Source: Mucilaginibacter_A sp041088075 (lineage in GTDB: Bacteria; Bacteroidota; Bacteroidia; Sphingobacteriales; Sphingobacteriaceae). Taken from it: a stretch of 64,000 bases of DNA. The position numbers were made by a program, and so were the translations under genes. Shown one piece after another: positions 30,562 through 38,468 of the stretch (within the stretch, counting starts at the first letter, position 1; the number at the start of each line of letters is the position of its first letter). The notes beneath the pieces were generated by a model. That model did not search any database. It was not told the origin of the DNA and saw only the letters and a program-made list of their open reading frames with translations. The stretch spans positions 14,715 to 78,714 of the forward strand of contig NZ_JBGCVY010000022.1 in the NCBI RefSeq assembly GCF_041088075.1. The letters are read 5' to 3'.

Positions 30562-31809
30562 ATGGAACTTTTAAAATTTTCAACCGCGGGTAGTGTAGAT
30601 GATGGCAAAAGCACGCTCATCGGCAGGTTGTTGTACGATACCGGTTCGCTAACCGAAGACCAGTTGGAAGCCGTGGAAACAGCCAGCAAACGCAAAGGCT
30701 TTGATTATTTAGACCTTTCTTTGCTGACCGACGGTTTAAGTGCCGAGCGTGAGCAAGGCATCACCATTGATGTGGCGCATATTTATTTTGCTACGGCCAA
30801 CCGCAAATTTATCATCGCCGATACGCCCGGACACGTTGAATATACACGCAACATGGTTACCGGCGCGTCCAATTCGCGGCTTTCTATTATTTTGATTGAT
30901 GCGCGAAAAGGTGTGATCGAGCAAACGCAACGGCATTTTTTTATCGCTAATTTGCTGCAGATTCCGGAGATTGTCGTAGCCGTCAACAAAATGGATTTGG
31001 TGGATTTTAAGCAGGCAAAATTTGAGGCGATAAAAGAAGCATTCCTGCAATTTACGCAAGGTTTCCCCAACTTTAAACAAAACATTACGTTCATCCCGAT
31101 CTCGTCCTTAAAAGGCGACAACGTGGTGAACGAATCCGAAAATATGCCGTGGTACACAGGGAAATCGTTGTTGCATTATTTAGAAAATGTGGACGTTAAC
31201 AGCCATGTGAACAAAAAAGATGCGCGTTTCCCTGTTCAATATGTCATCCGTCCGCATTCCGAAGAATTTCATGATTACCGCGGTTATGCGGGAAGGGTGA
31301 TCAGCGGAGATTTTAAAGTTGGCGAGGAAGTTACGGTGCTGCCTTCCCAACAAAAATCGAAAGTAAAACAAGTGGTTACGTTTGATGGCGATCTGGAAAC
31401 GGCGGAAACTAATTCGTCCGTTACGTTATTGTTGGAAGATGAGGTGGACGTAACCCGCGGAAATATGCTGGTAAAAACAGCAAACCCGCCGCAAATTGAT
31501 AAAGAAATTACGGCCGATATTTGCTGGATGGACGTGCAGCCTTTGATTCAGGGCGGAAAATATCTGATCGAACACAGCCACAATCTGATCAAAGCGATTG
31601 TCAGAGAAGTGGATTACATCGTCCATACCAGCACTTTAAATAAAGATACGGGGACTAAAACCATCAAACTAAACGATATTGCACGCGTAAAAATCAAAAC
31701 CGCGCAACCACTTTTTTTCGATGCTTATGAACAAAATCAGGCCAACGGTTCTTTCATTTTAATCAACGAACAAACAAAAAACACGGTGGCGGCGGGAATA
31801 ATTGTTTAA
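30562..31809 (+). CDS. cysN: Sulfate adenylyltransferase subunit 1 (GTPase)
   Basis: CysN (415 residues) is the EF-Tu-like GTPase that drives APS synthesis by CysD. G1 is in STAGSVDDGKSTLIGRLLYDT; DTPGHVEYTRNMVTGAS is switch 2, and AVNKMDLVDF is the base-specificity motif. It has no C-terminal APS kinase domain, which agrees with an APS-type CysH. An exact repeat copy (31031-31042) encodes IKEAF. Confidence 0.96.
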   Translation: MELLKFSTAGSVDDGKSTLIGRLLYDTGSLTEDQLEAVETASKRKGFDYLDLSLLTDGLSAEREQGITIDVAHIYFATANRKFIIADTPGHVEYTRNMVTGASNSRLSIILIDARKGVIEQTQRHFFIANLLQIPEIVVAVNKMDLVDFKQAKFEAIKEAFLQFTQGFPNFKQNITFIPISSLKGDNVVNESENMPWYTGKSLLHYLENVDVNSHVNKKDARFPVQYVIRPHSEEFHDYRGYAGRVISGDFKVGEEVTVLPSQQKSKVKQVVTFDGDLETAETNSSVTLLLEDEVDVTRGNMLVKTANPPQIDKEITADICWMDVQPLIQGGKYLIEHSHNLIKAIVREVDYIVHTSTLNKDTGTKTIKLNDIARVKIKTAQPLFFDAYEQNQANGSFILINEQTKNTVAAGIIV

Positions 31810-31819
31810 ACGCGTGTAG

Positions 31820-31882
31820 GGGCGATTCATGAATCGCCCTATTGATCCAATTACATTAACAAGGGCGATTCATGAATCGCCC
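31820..31882. repeat. Two copies of a 20-bp palindrome
   Basis: GGGCGATTCATGAATCGCCC occurs perfectly at 31820-31839 and 31863-31882, 23 bases apart, with the outer TGTAGG / CCCACA also facing each other. It lies between cysN and the OsmC-like gene. A false in-frame ATG for the next gene lies inside it. Confidence 0.85.
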
Positions 31883-31894
31883 CCACATAAAAAA

Positions 31895-32308
31895 ATGCAA
31901 ATCAACCTCAGCAGAAAAAATAAAGCTTACCATTTTGAAGCGTTAAACGAACAAGGCAATACGTTGAATATGGATTCCAGCCCGGCAATTGGCGGCGAAA
32001 ACCAGGGTTTCAGGCCGATGGAAACATTGCTGGCAGGTTTGGGCGGATGTAGCGCGATTGATATGATTTCGATCCTGAAAAAACAAAAAGAACCGCTGGA
32101 AGATTTGCAAATCAGCATCAACGGCAAACGTTTTGAAGGAAAGGAGCCATCTTTGTTTGAAACTATTGATATTGAGTTTCATGTTTTTGGGCAGGTAAAC
32201 GAAGCAAAAATACAGCGGGCTTTGGAATTGACTTTCGATAAGTATTGTTCTGTTGCTCAAATTCTGAATAAAACCGCAAAAATTAATTTTTCCTACAAGC
32301 TCAACTAA
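31895..32308 (+). CDS. OsmC-family protein
   Basis: A 137-residue OsmC/YhfA-like protein. MQINLSRKNKAYHFEALNEQ opens the fold; METLLAGLGGCSAIDMISIL carries the conserved cysteine, and the C-terminal half has ALELTFDKYCSVAQIL with the second cysteine. Such proteins reduce organic peroxides or act in sulfur metabolism in a thiol-dependent way. Its place between cysN and the sulfhydrylase gene supports a redox role in this locus. The start at 31895 is chosen because any start further upstream lies inside a palindromic repeat. Confidence 0.82.
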   Translation: MQINLSRKNKAYHFEALNEQGNTLNMDSSPAIGGENQGFRPMETLLAGLGGCSAIDMISILKKQKEPLEDLQISINGKRFEGKEPSLFETIDIEFHVFGQVNEAKIQRALELTFDKYCSVAQILNKTAKINFSYKLN

Positions 32309-32314
32309 ATACCA

Positions 32315-33511
32315 ATGAGTCAGCATTTTGAAACACAAGCCGTTCGAACCCAATTAGAACGCAGCCAGTACAAAGAACATTCTGTGCCGATTTACATGAC
32401 TTCCAGCTACAAGTTTGACGATGCGGAAGAAATGCGCGCGTTGTTTACCGGCGAACAGGAAGGCAATATTTACAGCCGTTACGCCAACCCGAACGTGGAT
32501 GAATTTATCACCAAAATGGCGATTTTGGAAGGCGCGGAAGACGGCTGGGCAACGGCAACCGGCATGGCGGCTATTTTTACCACTTTCGCTACATTTTTAA
32601 AACAGGGCGACCATGTGCTTTCGAGTCGTTCGGTTTTTGGTTCTACGCACCAGTTGCTCAACAATATTTTGCCAAAATGGGGCATCAGTTATACGTATGC
32701 TGATCTCGATAAAACCGAGCAATGGGAAGCGGCCATCCAGCCCAACACCAAAATGATTTTTGTGGAAACGCCTTCCAACCCCGGCATTGATATTATTGAT
32801 TTGGAATGGCTGGGCAACTTCGCCAAAAAACACCAAACGTTGCTGGTGGTAGATAACTGTTTTGCAACGCCTTACCTGCAACAACCGATTAAATACGGAA
32901 CGGATTTGTCCATCCATTCGGCCACAAAATACATAGACGGGCAAGGCCGTGCTTTAGGCGGGATTATTTTAGGCCGAAGCGAACTGATCCGCGAAATTGA
33001 AGGTTTTGCAAGGCATTCCGGCCCGGCTTTGTCGCCGTTTAATTCCTGGATTTTAAGCAAAAGCCTGGAAACATTGGCCGTTCGAATGGACCGGCATTGC
33101 GAAAGCGCGCTGAAAGTTGCCACAGCTTTGGAAGCAAACCCGGAAGTGGAATTGGTAAAATATCCTTTTCTGCCTTCGCATCCGCAGTACGAAATTGCCA
33201 AAAAACAAATGAAACAAGGCGGCGGCATCATCACTTTTATCCCGAAAGGTGGTTTGGAACGGGCAGCCAAATTTTTGGATTCACTAAAAATGTTTTCGAT
33301 CTCGGCTAATTTGGGCGATACACGTTCCATCGCAACACATCCGGCTTCGAGTACACATTCAAAATTGACGGAAGAACAGCGCAATGAAGTTGGTATCCAG
33401 CAGGGAACTATTCGTTTGTCCATCGGATTGGAGCATGTTGATGATATTTTGCAAGATATTGAGCAAGCGTTGAAAGCCTCGGTTTTGGAGCCGGTGGAAG
33501 CATCGCACTAA
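32315..33511 (+). CDS. metZ: O-succinyl/O-acetyl-homoserine sulfhydrylase family, PLP enzyme
   Basis: A 398-residue PLP enzyme of the Cys/Met metabolism family. The lysine that binds PLP is in SIHSATKYIDGQGRALGG; SRYANPNVDEF and VETPSNPGIDIIDLEWLG are family blocks. Such enzymes join sulfide, or cysteine, to an activated homoserine. The sulfide-forming genes on both sides favour direct sulfhydrylation (MetZ), but cystathionine gamma-synthase activity cannot be excluded. It starts 6 bases after the OsmC-like gene. A repeat-pair hairpin follows its stop. Confidence 0.85.
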   Translation: MSQHFETQAVRTQLERSQYKEHSVPIYMTSSYKFDDAEEMRALFTGEQEGNIYSRYANPNVDEFITKMAILEGAEDGWATATGMAAIFTTFATFLKQGDHVLSSRSVFGSTHQLLNNILPKWGISYTYADLDKTEQWEAAIQPNTKMIFVETPSNPGIDIIDLEWLGNFAKKHQTLLVVDNCFATPYLQQPIKYGTDLSIHSATKYIDGQGRALGGIILGRSELIREIEGFARHSGPALSPFNSWILSKSLETLAVRMDRHCESALKVATALEANPEVELVKYPFLPSHPQYEIAKKQMKQGGGIITFIPKGGLERAAKFLDSLKMFSISANLGDTRSIATHPASSTHSKLTEEQRNEVGIQQGTIRLSIGLEHVDDILQDIEQALKASVLEPVEASH

Positions 33512-33521
33512 AGTAAAATTT

Positions 33522-33568
33522 ATGCCGGTAAAAGAAGTATCGGATTTCAATGCTTCTTTTATCGGTAT
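33522..33568. terminator. Hairpin from two inverted repeat copies after metZ
   Basis: ATGCCGGTAAAAGAAGTA (33522-33539) and TGCTTCTTTTATCGGTAT (33551-33568) pair at 15 of 18 positions, some others as G-T. The loop is 11 bases. It separates metZ from the reductase gene and contains an exact copy (33550-33561) and a one-base variant. Confidence 0.65.
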
Positions 33569-33606
33569 AAAAATCCAATAATTGTATATTAATTCTATAG
33601 AGTAAA

Positions 33607-35715
33607 ATGCAGAGTTTTAGAACCGAATTGGAAAACCCCGTGGTGGAAAAAGACATTCTGGACCTGGAGAAAAAGATCCGTTTGTTTCGTGAAGGAAAAA
33701 TAGATGATGAGAAATTCCGCAGCCTGCGTTTGGCGCGCGGCGTTTACGGCCAGCGGCAGCAAGGCGTGCAAATGGTGCGCATCAAATTGCCTTACGGAAA
33801 AATTTCGACGCAGCAATTGAGCAAGATCAGCGATGTTTCTGATGAATATGCAACCGGAAACCTGCACATCACCACCCGGCAGGATATTCAAATCCACTTT
33901 GTTAGTTTAGATAGGACGCCGCAATTGTGGGCCGAACTGGAAGAAGACGATATTACTTTGCGTGAAGCCTGTGGAAATACCGTTCGCAACGTAACCGCTT
34001 CGGCGATGGCCGGCATTGACCCAAAAGAACCTTTTGATGTTTCGCCTTACGCACATGCGGTTTTTGCTTATTTTTTGCGAAACCCGATTTGTCAGGAAAT
34101 GGGCCGCAAGTTTAAGATCGCTTTTTCTTCTTCCGAGGATGATTCTGCCTTTGCTTTCATGCACGATCTGGGTTTTATCCCAAAGGTGAAAATTGAGAAT
34201 GGCATAGAAATAAGAGGTTTCAGGGTAGTGATTGGCGGAGGTTTAGGTTCGCAGCCGTACATGTCTGATGCGGTTACCGATTTTATGCCCGTAAACCAGA
34301 TCATTCCTTTTGCAGAAGCTGTGCTGCGGATTTTTGACCGCTACGGTGAACGCAACAAACGCCATAAAGCACGGATGAAATATATGGTACAGGAAATTGG
34401 TGCCGAAGAATTGATCCGTTTGGCAGAAGCAGAACGTTTGGCTTTAAAGAATAAAACTTTTGAGATCAGCACGTTTGAGCACGAAACGGTTATCCCAAAC
34501 CAGGAAATTTTAAGTGCCGAAATCAGCAATCCTTTGAAATATGAGCAATGGCTTAAAACCAACGTCTTCCCGCAAAAACAACCGGATTTTGTCGCCATTG
34601 GTTTGCGCATTCAAAACGGAGACATAAAAACGCCAATTGCACGGCAATTAATTCACTTAGTAAAAACAGCAGCGGCCGATGATATTCGTTTAACCAACAC
34701 TCAAGGCATGTTACTGAAATTCGTTCGCGAAGAAAATTTGCCCTACGTTTTTGAAGAACTGAACAAGCTGAACCTGGCCGAACCCGGTTTTGAAAGCATG
34801 GCCGATATTACTTCCTGCCCCGGAACGGATACCTGTAATCTGGGAATTTCCAACAGCACCGGCATCACGCGCGAACTGGAGAAAGTGATCAAAAACGAGT
34901 TTCCGGATTTGATTTACAATACCGATATCAAGATCAAGATCAGCGGTTGCATCAATTCCTGCGCGCAACATGCGATGGCCAGCATCGGTTTCCACGGTTC
35001 GAGCATGAAGATTGACAAGATGGTTGCGCCTGCTTTACAAGTGCTTCTCGGCGGCGGCCCAACCGGGAACGGTGCAGGCGTTGCTGCGGATAAAGTAATT
35101 AAAGTACCAAGCAAAAGAGGGCCGCAAGTGCTGCGCGATTTGTTGCACGATTATCAAACCAATTCCATTGAAGGCGAATTGTTTAACCAATATTATAACC
35201 GTCAGGGTAAAATTTATTTTTATGATTTGCTGAACCCTTTGGGCGATACCAAAACGGTTAAGCCGGATGATTTTATCGATTGGGAACATTCTGAACCATA
35301 CAAAACCGAAATTGGTGTGGGCGAATGTGCCGGTGTGATGATTGATTTGGTGGCGACTCTTTTGTTGGAATCCGAAGAAAAACTGGACAATGCAGATGCT
35401 TCTTTTAAGGCACAAGATTTTGCCGATGCCATTTATTACGCTTATTCCGCTTTTGTGCACACGGCAAAAGCGATGCTGATTTCTGAAAATATCAAAACCA
35501 ATACGCAGGCTGGCATCATCACGGATTTCGACCAAAACTTTGTGGCAAACAATAAAATCGAGCTGCATTTAAGTTTTGAAGATTTGGTTTACCAGATCAA
35601 CCAGCAGGAACCGGGCGAAGAGTTTGCCGCTTATTATATTGAGCAGTCCAAATTGTTCAAGCAAAAGGCAGCCGATTTCCGCAATGCACAACTTTTGGAG
35701 AAAACCATAATTTAA
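33607..35715 (+). CDS. Siroheme sulfite/nitrite reductase with C-terminal HEPN-like domain
   Basis: A 702-residue enzyme. Residues 1-560 are the sulfite/nitrite reductase fold (ferredoxin-like half domains, NLHITTRQDIQIHFV, GNTVRNVTASAMAGI). The [4Fe-4S]-siroheme cysteines are C404, C410, C448 and C452 in TSCPGTDTC and SGCINSC. Residues about 575-700 are an added helical domain (FADAIYYAYSAFVHTAKAML) like HEPN domains. The locus favours sulfite reduction to sulfide. The extra domain could contact a partner or regulate assembly. An exact repeat copy lies at 35396-35407 inside the HEPN-like part. Confidence 0.85.
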   Translation: MQSFRTELENPVVEKDILDLEKKIRLFREGKIDDEKFRSLRLARGVYGQRQQGVQMVRIKLPYGKISTQQLSKISDVSDEYATGNLHITTRQDIQIHFVSLDRTPQLWAELEEDDITLREACGNTVRNVTASAMAGIDPKEPFDVSPYAHAVFAYFLRNPICQEMGRKFKIAFSSSEDDSAFAFMHDLGFIPKVKIENGIEIRGFRVVIGGGLGSQPYMSDAVTDFMPVNQIIPFAEAVLRIFDRYGERNKRHKARMKYMVQEIGAEELIRLAEAERLALKNKTFEISTFEHETVIPNQEILSAEISNPLKYEQWLKTNVFPQKQPDFVAIGLRIQNGDIKTPIARQLIHLVKTAAADDIRLTNTQGMLLKFVREENLPYVFEELNKLNLAEPGFESMADITSCPGTDTCNLGISNSTGITRELEKVIKNEFPDLIYNTDIKIKISGCINSCAQHAMASIGFHGSSMKIDKMVAPALQVLLGGGPTGNGAGVAADKVIKVPSKRGPQVLRDLLHDYQTNSIEGELFNQYYNRQGKIYFYDLLNPLGDTKTVKPDDFIDWEHSEPYKTEIGVGECAGVMIDLVATLLLESEEKLDNADASFKAQDFADAIYYAYSAFVHTAKAMLISENIKTNTQAGIITDFDQNFVANNKIELHLSFEDLVYQINQQEPGEEFAAYYIEQSKLFKQKAADFRNAQLLEKTII

Positions 35716-35730
35716 CCTGCTAAAAACAGC

Positions 35731-37236
35731 ATGGCAACCGACGAAGCACTTACCGCAAAAACAGTTGAAGTGAACACGCTTTTTCCGGTTTTTTTAAAGC
35801 CGGACAAGCTGAATATTTTGCTGGTTGGCGGCGGTTATGTGGCGATGGAAAAGCTGGAAGCGATTTTTGGCAACTGCCCTGAAGCCAATGTGAAACTGGT
35901 TGGGCGCGAGGTTTCTGTGGAAATCAAAAATTATGCCGATAAAAGAAGCATTCCGTTTGAGGAACGTGCTTTTGCAGAAACCGATTTGCTGGCCAAAGAT
36001 TTGGTGATTGTTGCTATTGACGATAAAAACGTGAGCCGGCAAATTTACCAGCTTTGCAAAGCGCACAAGATTTTGGTGAACGTTGCCGATACGCCGGATT
36101 TGTGCGATTTCTACCTCAGTTCCATTGTACAAAAAGGTAATCTTAAAATTGCGATCTCAACCAACGGCAAATCGCCAACGGTGGCCAAACGTGTTAAAGA
36201 AGTTTTGAATGAAACTTTTCCGGCAGAGATTAACGACGTGTTGACGAACATGACGCAAATCCGCCAGAAGCTAAACGGCGATTTTTCCGACAAAGTAAAA
36301 CAGTTAAACGCCATTACTTCCGGTTTGGTGAATGAGCAGCAGCAACCGGCGAAAGTTAAAATTACGCGCCCGGTTGCCATTACTTTGGCCATTTTATCGG
36401 CTTTTGCTTTGATGGTTTTAGGCCATGTCTTGTTCACTTACCTTAACCACGAACGCATTTTAAACGTGCAGGATTGGCTGAGCGCACAGTTTAACCAGCA
36501 ATTGTTGCTGTACATGCTGGGCGGTTTTACCGCTTCGCTGATTGACGGTGCCTGCGGTATGGCTTACGGCGTAACTTCTACCACTTTTTTGCTTTCGCTG
36601 GGCATTCCGCCTGCCGCGGCAAGTGCCAGTGTTCATGCTTCCGAAGTTTTTAACAATGGTGCTTCCGGTTTAATGCACTGGAAATCAGGCAACGTCAACT
36701 TTAAACTCTTTAAAAAACTGTTGATCCCGGGAATTATTGGTGCCGTTGCCGGTGCTACTATTTTATCTTCATTGCATCAATACAGCCAGTATTTAAAACC
36801 GGTTGTGGGCTGTTATACTTTATTTCTGGGCGTGCTGATTATCCGCAAAGCACTAAACAAAACACGCCCAACTACTAAAATTAAAAAGATTGGTTTGCTG
36901 GCCGGGATTGGGGGTTTACTGGACGCTATTGGCGGCGGCGGCTGGGGACCGATTGTTACCACCGGGTTAATTGCCGGCGGCCGAAACGTGCGTTACACCA
37001 TCGGCACTTCTACCTTAACCAAAGGCTGCGTGGCTTTTACCAGCGCCGTTACCTTTATTTTGCTCATAGGTTTGCACCATTTCCAGGTTATTTTGGGGTT
37101 GGTTTTGGGCGGAATGATTGCCGCGCCGATAGCGGTCCGCATCTCCAATAAATTACCGGTAAAAACACTGATGCTGTTTGTTGGCGTGGTGGTTATTTTG
37201 GTTTCGCTGCGAATTGTATCGTCTTTGTTCATCTAA
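35731..37236 (+). CDS. Fusion: siroheme synthase N-domain plus TauE/SafE-type exporter
   Basis: A 501-residue two-part protein. Residues 1-215 match precorrin-2 dehydrogenase/ferrochelatase (CysG N-half, Met8p): LLVGGGYVAMEKLEAIF, VIVAIDDKNVS, then FYLSSIVQKGNLKIAISTNG. Residues about 220-500 are an eight-helix TauE/SafE (TSUP) permease with GGFTASLIDGACGMAYGVTS and repeats around AGIGGLLDAIGGGGWGP. One polypeptide would thus make siroheme for the reductase and move sulfite or another sulfur anion. The ATG is written by the variant repeat (35721-35732), and an exact copy (35940-35951) encodes DKRSI. Confidence 0.86.
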   Translation: MATDEALTAKTVEVNTLFPVFLKPDKLNILLVGGGYVAMEKLEAIFGNCPEANVKLVGREVSVEIKNYADKRSIPFEERAFAETDLLAKDLVIVAIDDKNVSRQIYQLCKAHKILVNVADTPDLCDFYLSSIVQKGNLKIAISTNGKSPTVAKRVKEVLNETFPAEINDVLTNMTQIRQKLNGDFSDKVKQLNAITSGLVNEQQQPAKVKITRPVAITLAILSAFALMVLGHVLFTYLNHERILNVQDWLSAQFNQQLLLYMLGGFTASLIDGACGMAYGVTSTTFLLSLGIPPAAASASVHASEVFNNGASGLMHWKSGNVNFKLFKKLLIPGIIGAVAGATILSSLHQYSQYLKPVVGCYTLFLGVLIIRKALNKTRPTTKIKKIGLLAGIGGLLDAIGGGGWGPIVTTGLIAGGRNVRYTIGTSTLTKGCVAFTSAVTFILLIGLHHFQVILGLVLGGMIAAPIAVRISNKLPVKTLMLFVGVVVILVSLRIVSSLFI

Positions 37237-37256
37237 AAACAATCGCTAAAATTCTT

Positions 37257-37264
37257 TATTTTTG
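37257..37264 (+). promoter_or_regulatory. Possible -7 box for the Rrf2 gene
   Basis: TATTTTTG matches TAnnTTTG exactly, 31 bases before the TTG start. No matching -33 box at the usual distance was found. Confidence 0.35.
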
Positions 37265-37295
37265 TTGGATTGCTCCAGATTAAACCTTTAAGCCA

Positions 37296-37763
37296 TTGCT
37301 CACCAAAAAAACAAAATACGCTGTAAAAGCCTTGATGGCGTTGGCCCGGAATACCGAAAACAAGCCGATGCTGATTGCTGATATTGCCAAAGGCGACCAG
37401 CTGCCCAAAAAATTTTTGGAAGCCATTTTACTGGAACTAAAGCGTGGAGGATTTTTAAGCAGTAAAAAAGGTGCGGGCGGCGGCTATTATCTGCTTAAAT
37501 CAGCCGAAGAAATTAAGCTTTCGGCTATTATCCGCGTGATTGACGGGCCGATTGCTTTGCTGCCTTGCGTGAGTTTAAATTTTTACGAGAAATGTGCCGA
37601 ATGTGTGGACGAGCATTACTGCGGCATCCGCGATGTGATGGCCAACGTACGCGATGCAACGTTGAAGATTTTGGGCGATACGAGCATTGCCAATATGGTA
37701 AAGCGGGAAGATACGTTGGCGAAGGCAGAAGGGAAAGTGGCGGATGATCGGGTGGTGGGATAG
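37296..37763 (+). CDS. Rrf2-family transcriptional regulator
   Basis: A 155-residue winged-helix regulator of the Rrf2 family (CymR/IscR group). The start is TTG at 37296, giving MLTKKTKYAVKALMALA, the family N-terminus. IAKGDQLPKKFLEAILLELK and KGAGGGYYL are the recognition helix and wing. Cysteines C91, C100, C103 and C109 form a cluster that could bind an Fe-S centre. It follows the sulfur genes on the same strand and may regulate them in response to cysteine, sulfide or Fe-S status. The regulated sites are not identified. Confidence 0.86.
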   Translation: MLTKKTKYAVKALMALARNTENKPMLIADIAKGDQLPKKFLEAILLELKRGGFLSSKKGAGGGYYLLKSAEEIKLSAIIRVIDGPIALLPCVSLNFYEKCAECVDEHYCGIRDVMANVRDATLKILGDTSIANMVKREDTLAKAEGKVADDRVVG

Positions 37764-37793
37764 GATTTTGTTATTTATAATTGATGATATACC

Positions 37794-38243
37794 ATGCAAA
37801 AAATCACAACCTTTTTAACTTTTAACAACCAGGCCGAAGAAGCCGTAAACCTGTATGTTGCTGTTTTTAAAGATGCAAAAATCAACAGCATCAGCAGAAA
37901 TGGCGAAACGGTTTTTTCGGTAACCTTTCAATTATTCGGACAAAACTTTTATGCGTTGAATGGCGGCCCGCATTTTACTTTTTCGCCAGGCATCTCTTTG
38001 TTGGTGAATTGCGAAACGCAGCAGGAAGTGGATGGATTGTGGGAAAAGCTTTCGGAAGGCGGCGAAAAAGGGCGTTGCGGCTGGTTGAAAGATAAGTATG
38101 GTGTTTCCTGGCAAATTATTCCTTCGGCTTTGGGCCAATTGATGCAGGATAAATATCCCGAAAAATCAAAACGCGTAATGCAGGCGATGATGCAAATGAA
38201 CAAGATTTTAATTGCGGATTTGCAAAAAGCTTATGACGGATAA
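37794..38243 (+). CDS. VOC superfamily (PhnB-like) protein
   Basis: A 149-residue vicinal-oxygen-chelate fold protein. TTFLTFNNQAEEAVNLYVAVF is the typical PhnB/DUF1428-like N-terminus, and CGWLKDKYGVSWQIIP is the conserved second half. Such proteins form dimers and often bind a metal, but the enzymatic role of this subgroup is unknown. It follows the Rrf2 gene with 30 bases between. A REP-like repeat begins 10 bases after its stop. Confidence 0.85.
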   Translation: MQKITTFLTFNNQAEEAVNLYVAVFKDAKINSISRNGETVFSVTFQLFGQNFYALNGGPHFTFSPGISLLVNCETQQEVDGLWEKLSEGGEKGRCGWLKDKYGVSWQIIPSALGQLMQDKYPEKSKRVMQAMMQMNKILIADLQKAYDG

Positions 38244-38252
38244 AGGTTTTCA

Positions 38253-38465
38253 GTCATGCCGAACTTGTTTCGGCATCCCACATGAAAAGTAATTTAACTT
38301 TCTGTCTTGAGAAGTTTTTGAAATAAGTTCAGAACGAAAAACGAATACTTCTTTTACGAGGTAAAAATTGGTGTTGATGTTTTTGTCATGCCGAACTTGT
38401 TTCGGCATCCCACAAGATTGGTTTTTAAATTTGCATGAGGGATCCTGAAACAAGTTCAGGATGAC
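38253..38465. repeat. REP-like repeats with one full-length motif copy between
   Basis: A partial REP-like arm (GTCATGCCGAACTTGTTTCG at 38253) and a full copy (38385-38465, ending CAAGTTCAGGATGAC) flank an ATACTTCTTTTA form of the motif with the TAAAAATTGGTG extension (38345-38373). It is the same element order as in the 43640-44020 array. Confidence 0.85.
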
Positions 38466-38468
38466 AAA

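Noticed and set aside
31829..31895. An earlier start for the OsmC-like gene
   Set aside because: The extra codons are made of the GGGCGATTCATGAATCGCCC palindromes, so they are repeat DNA rather than coding sequence.
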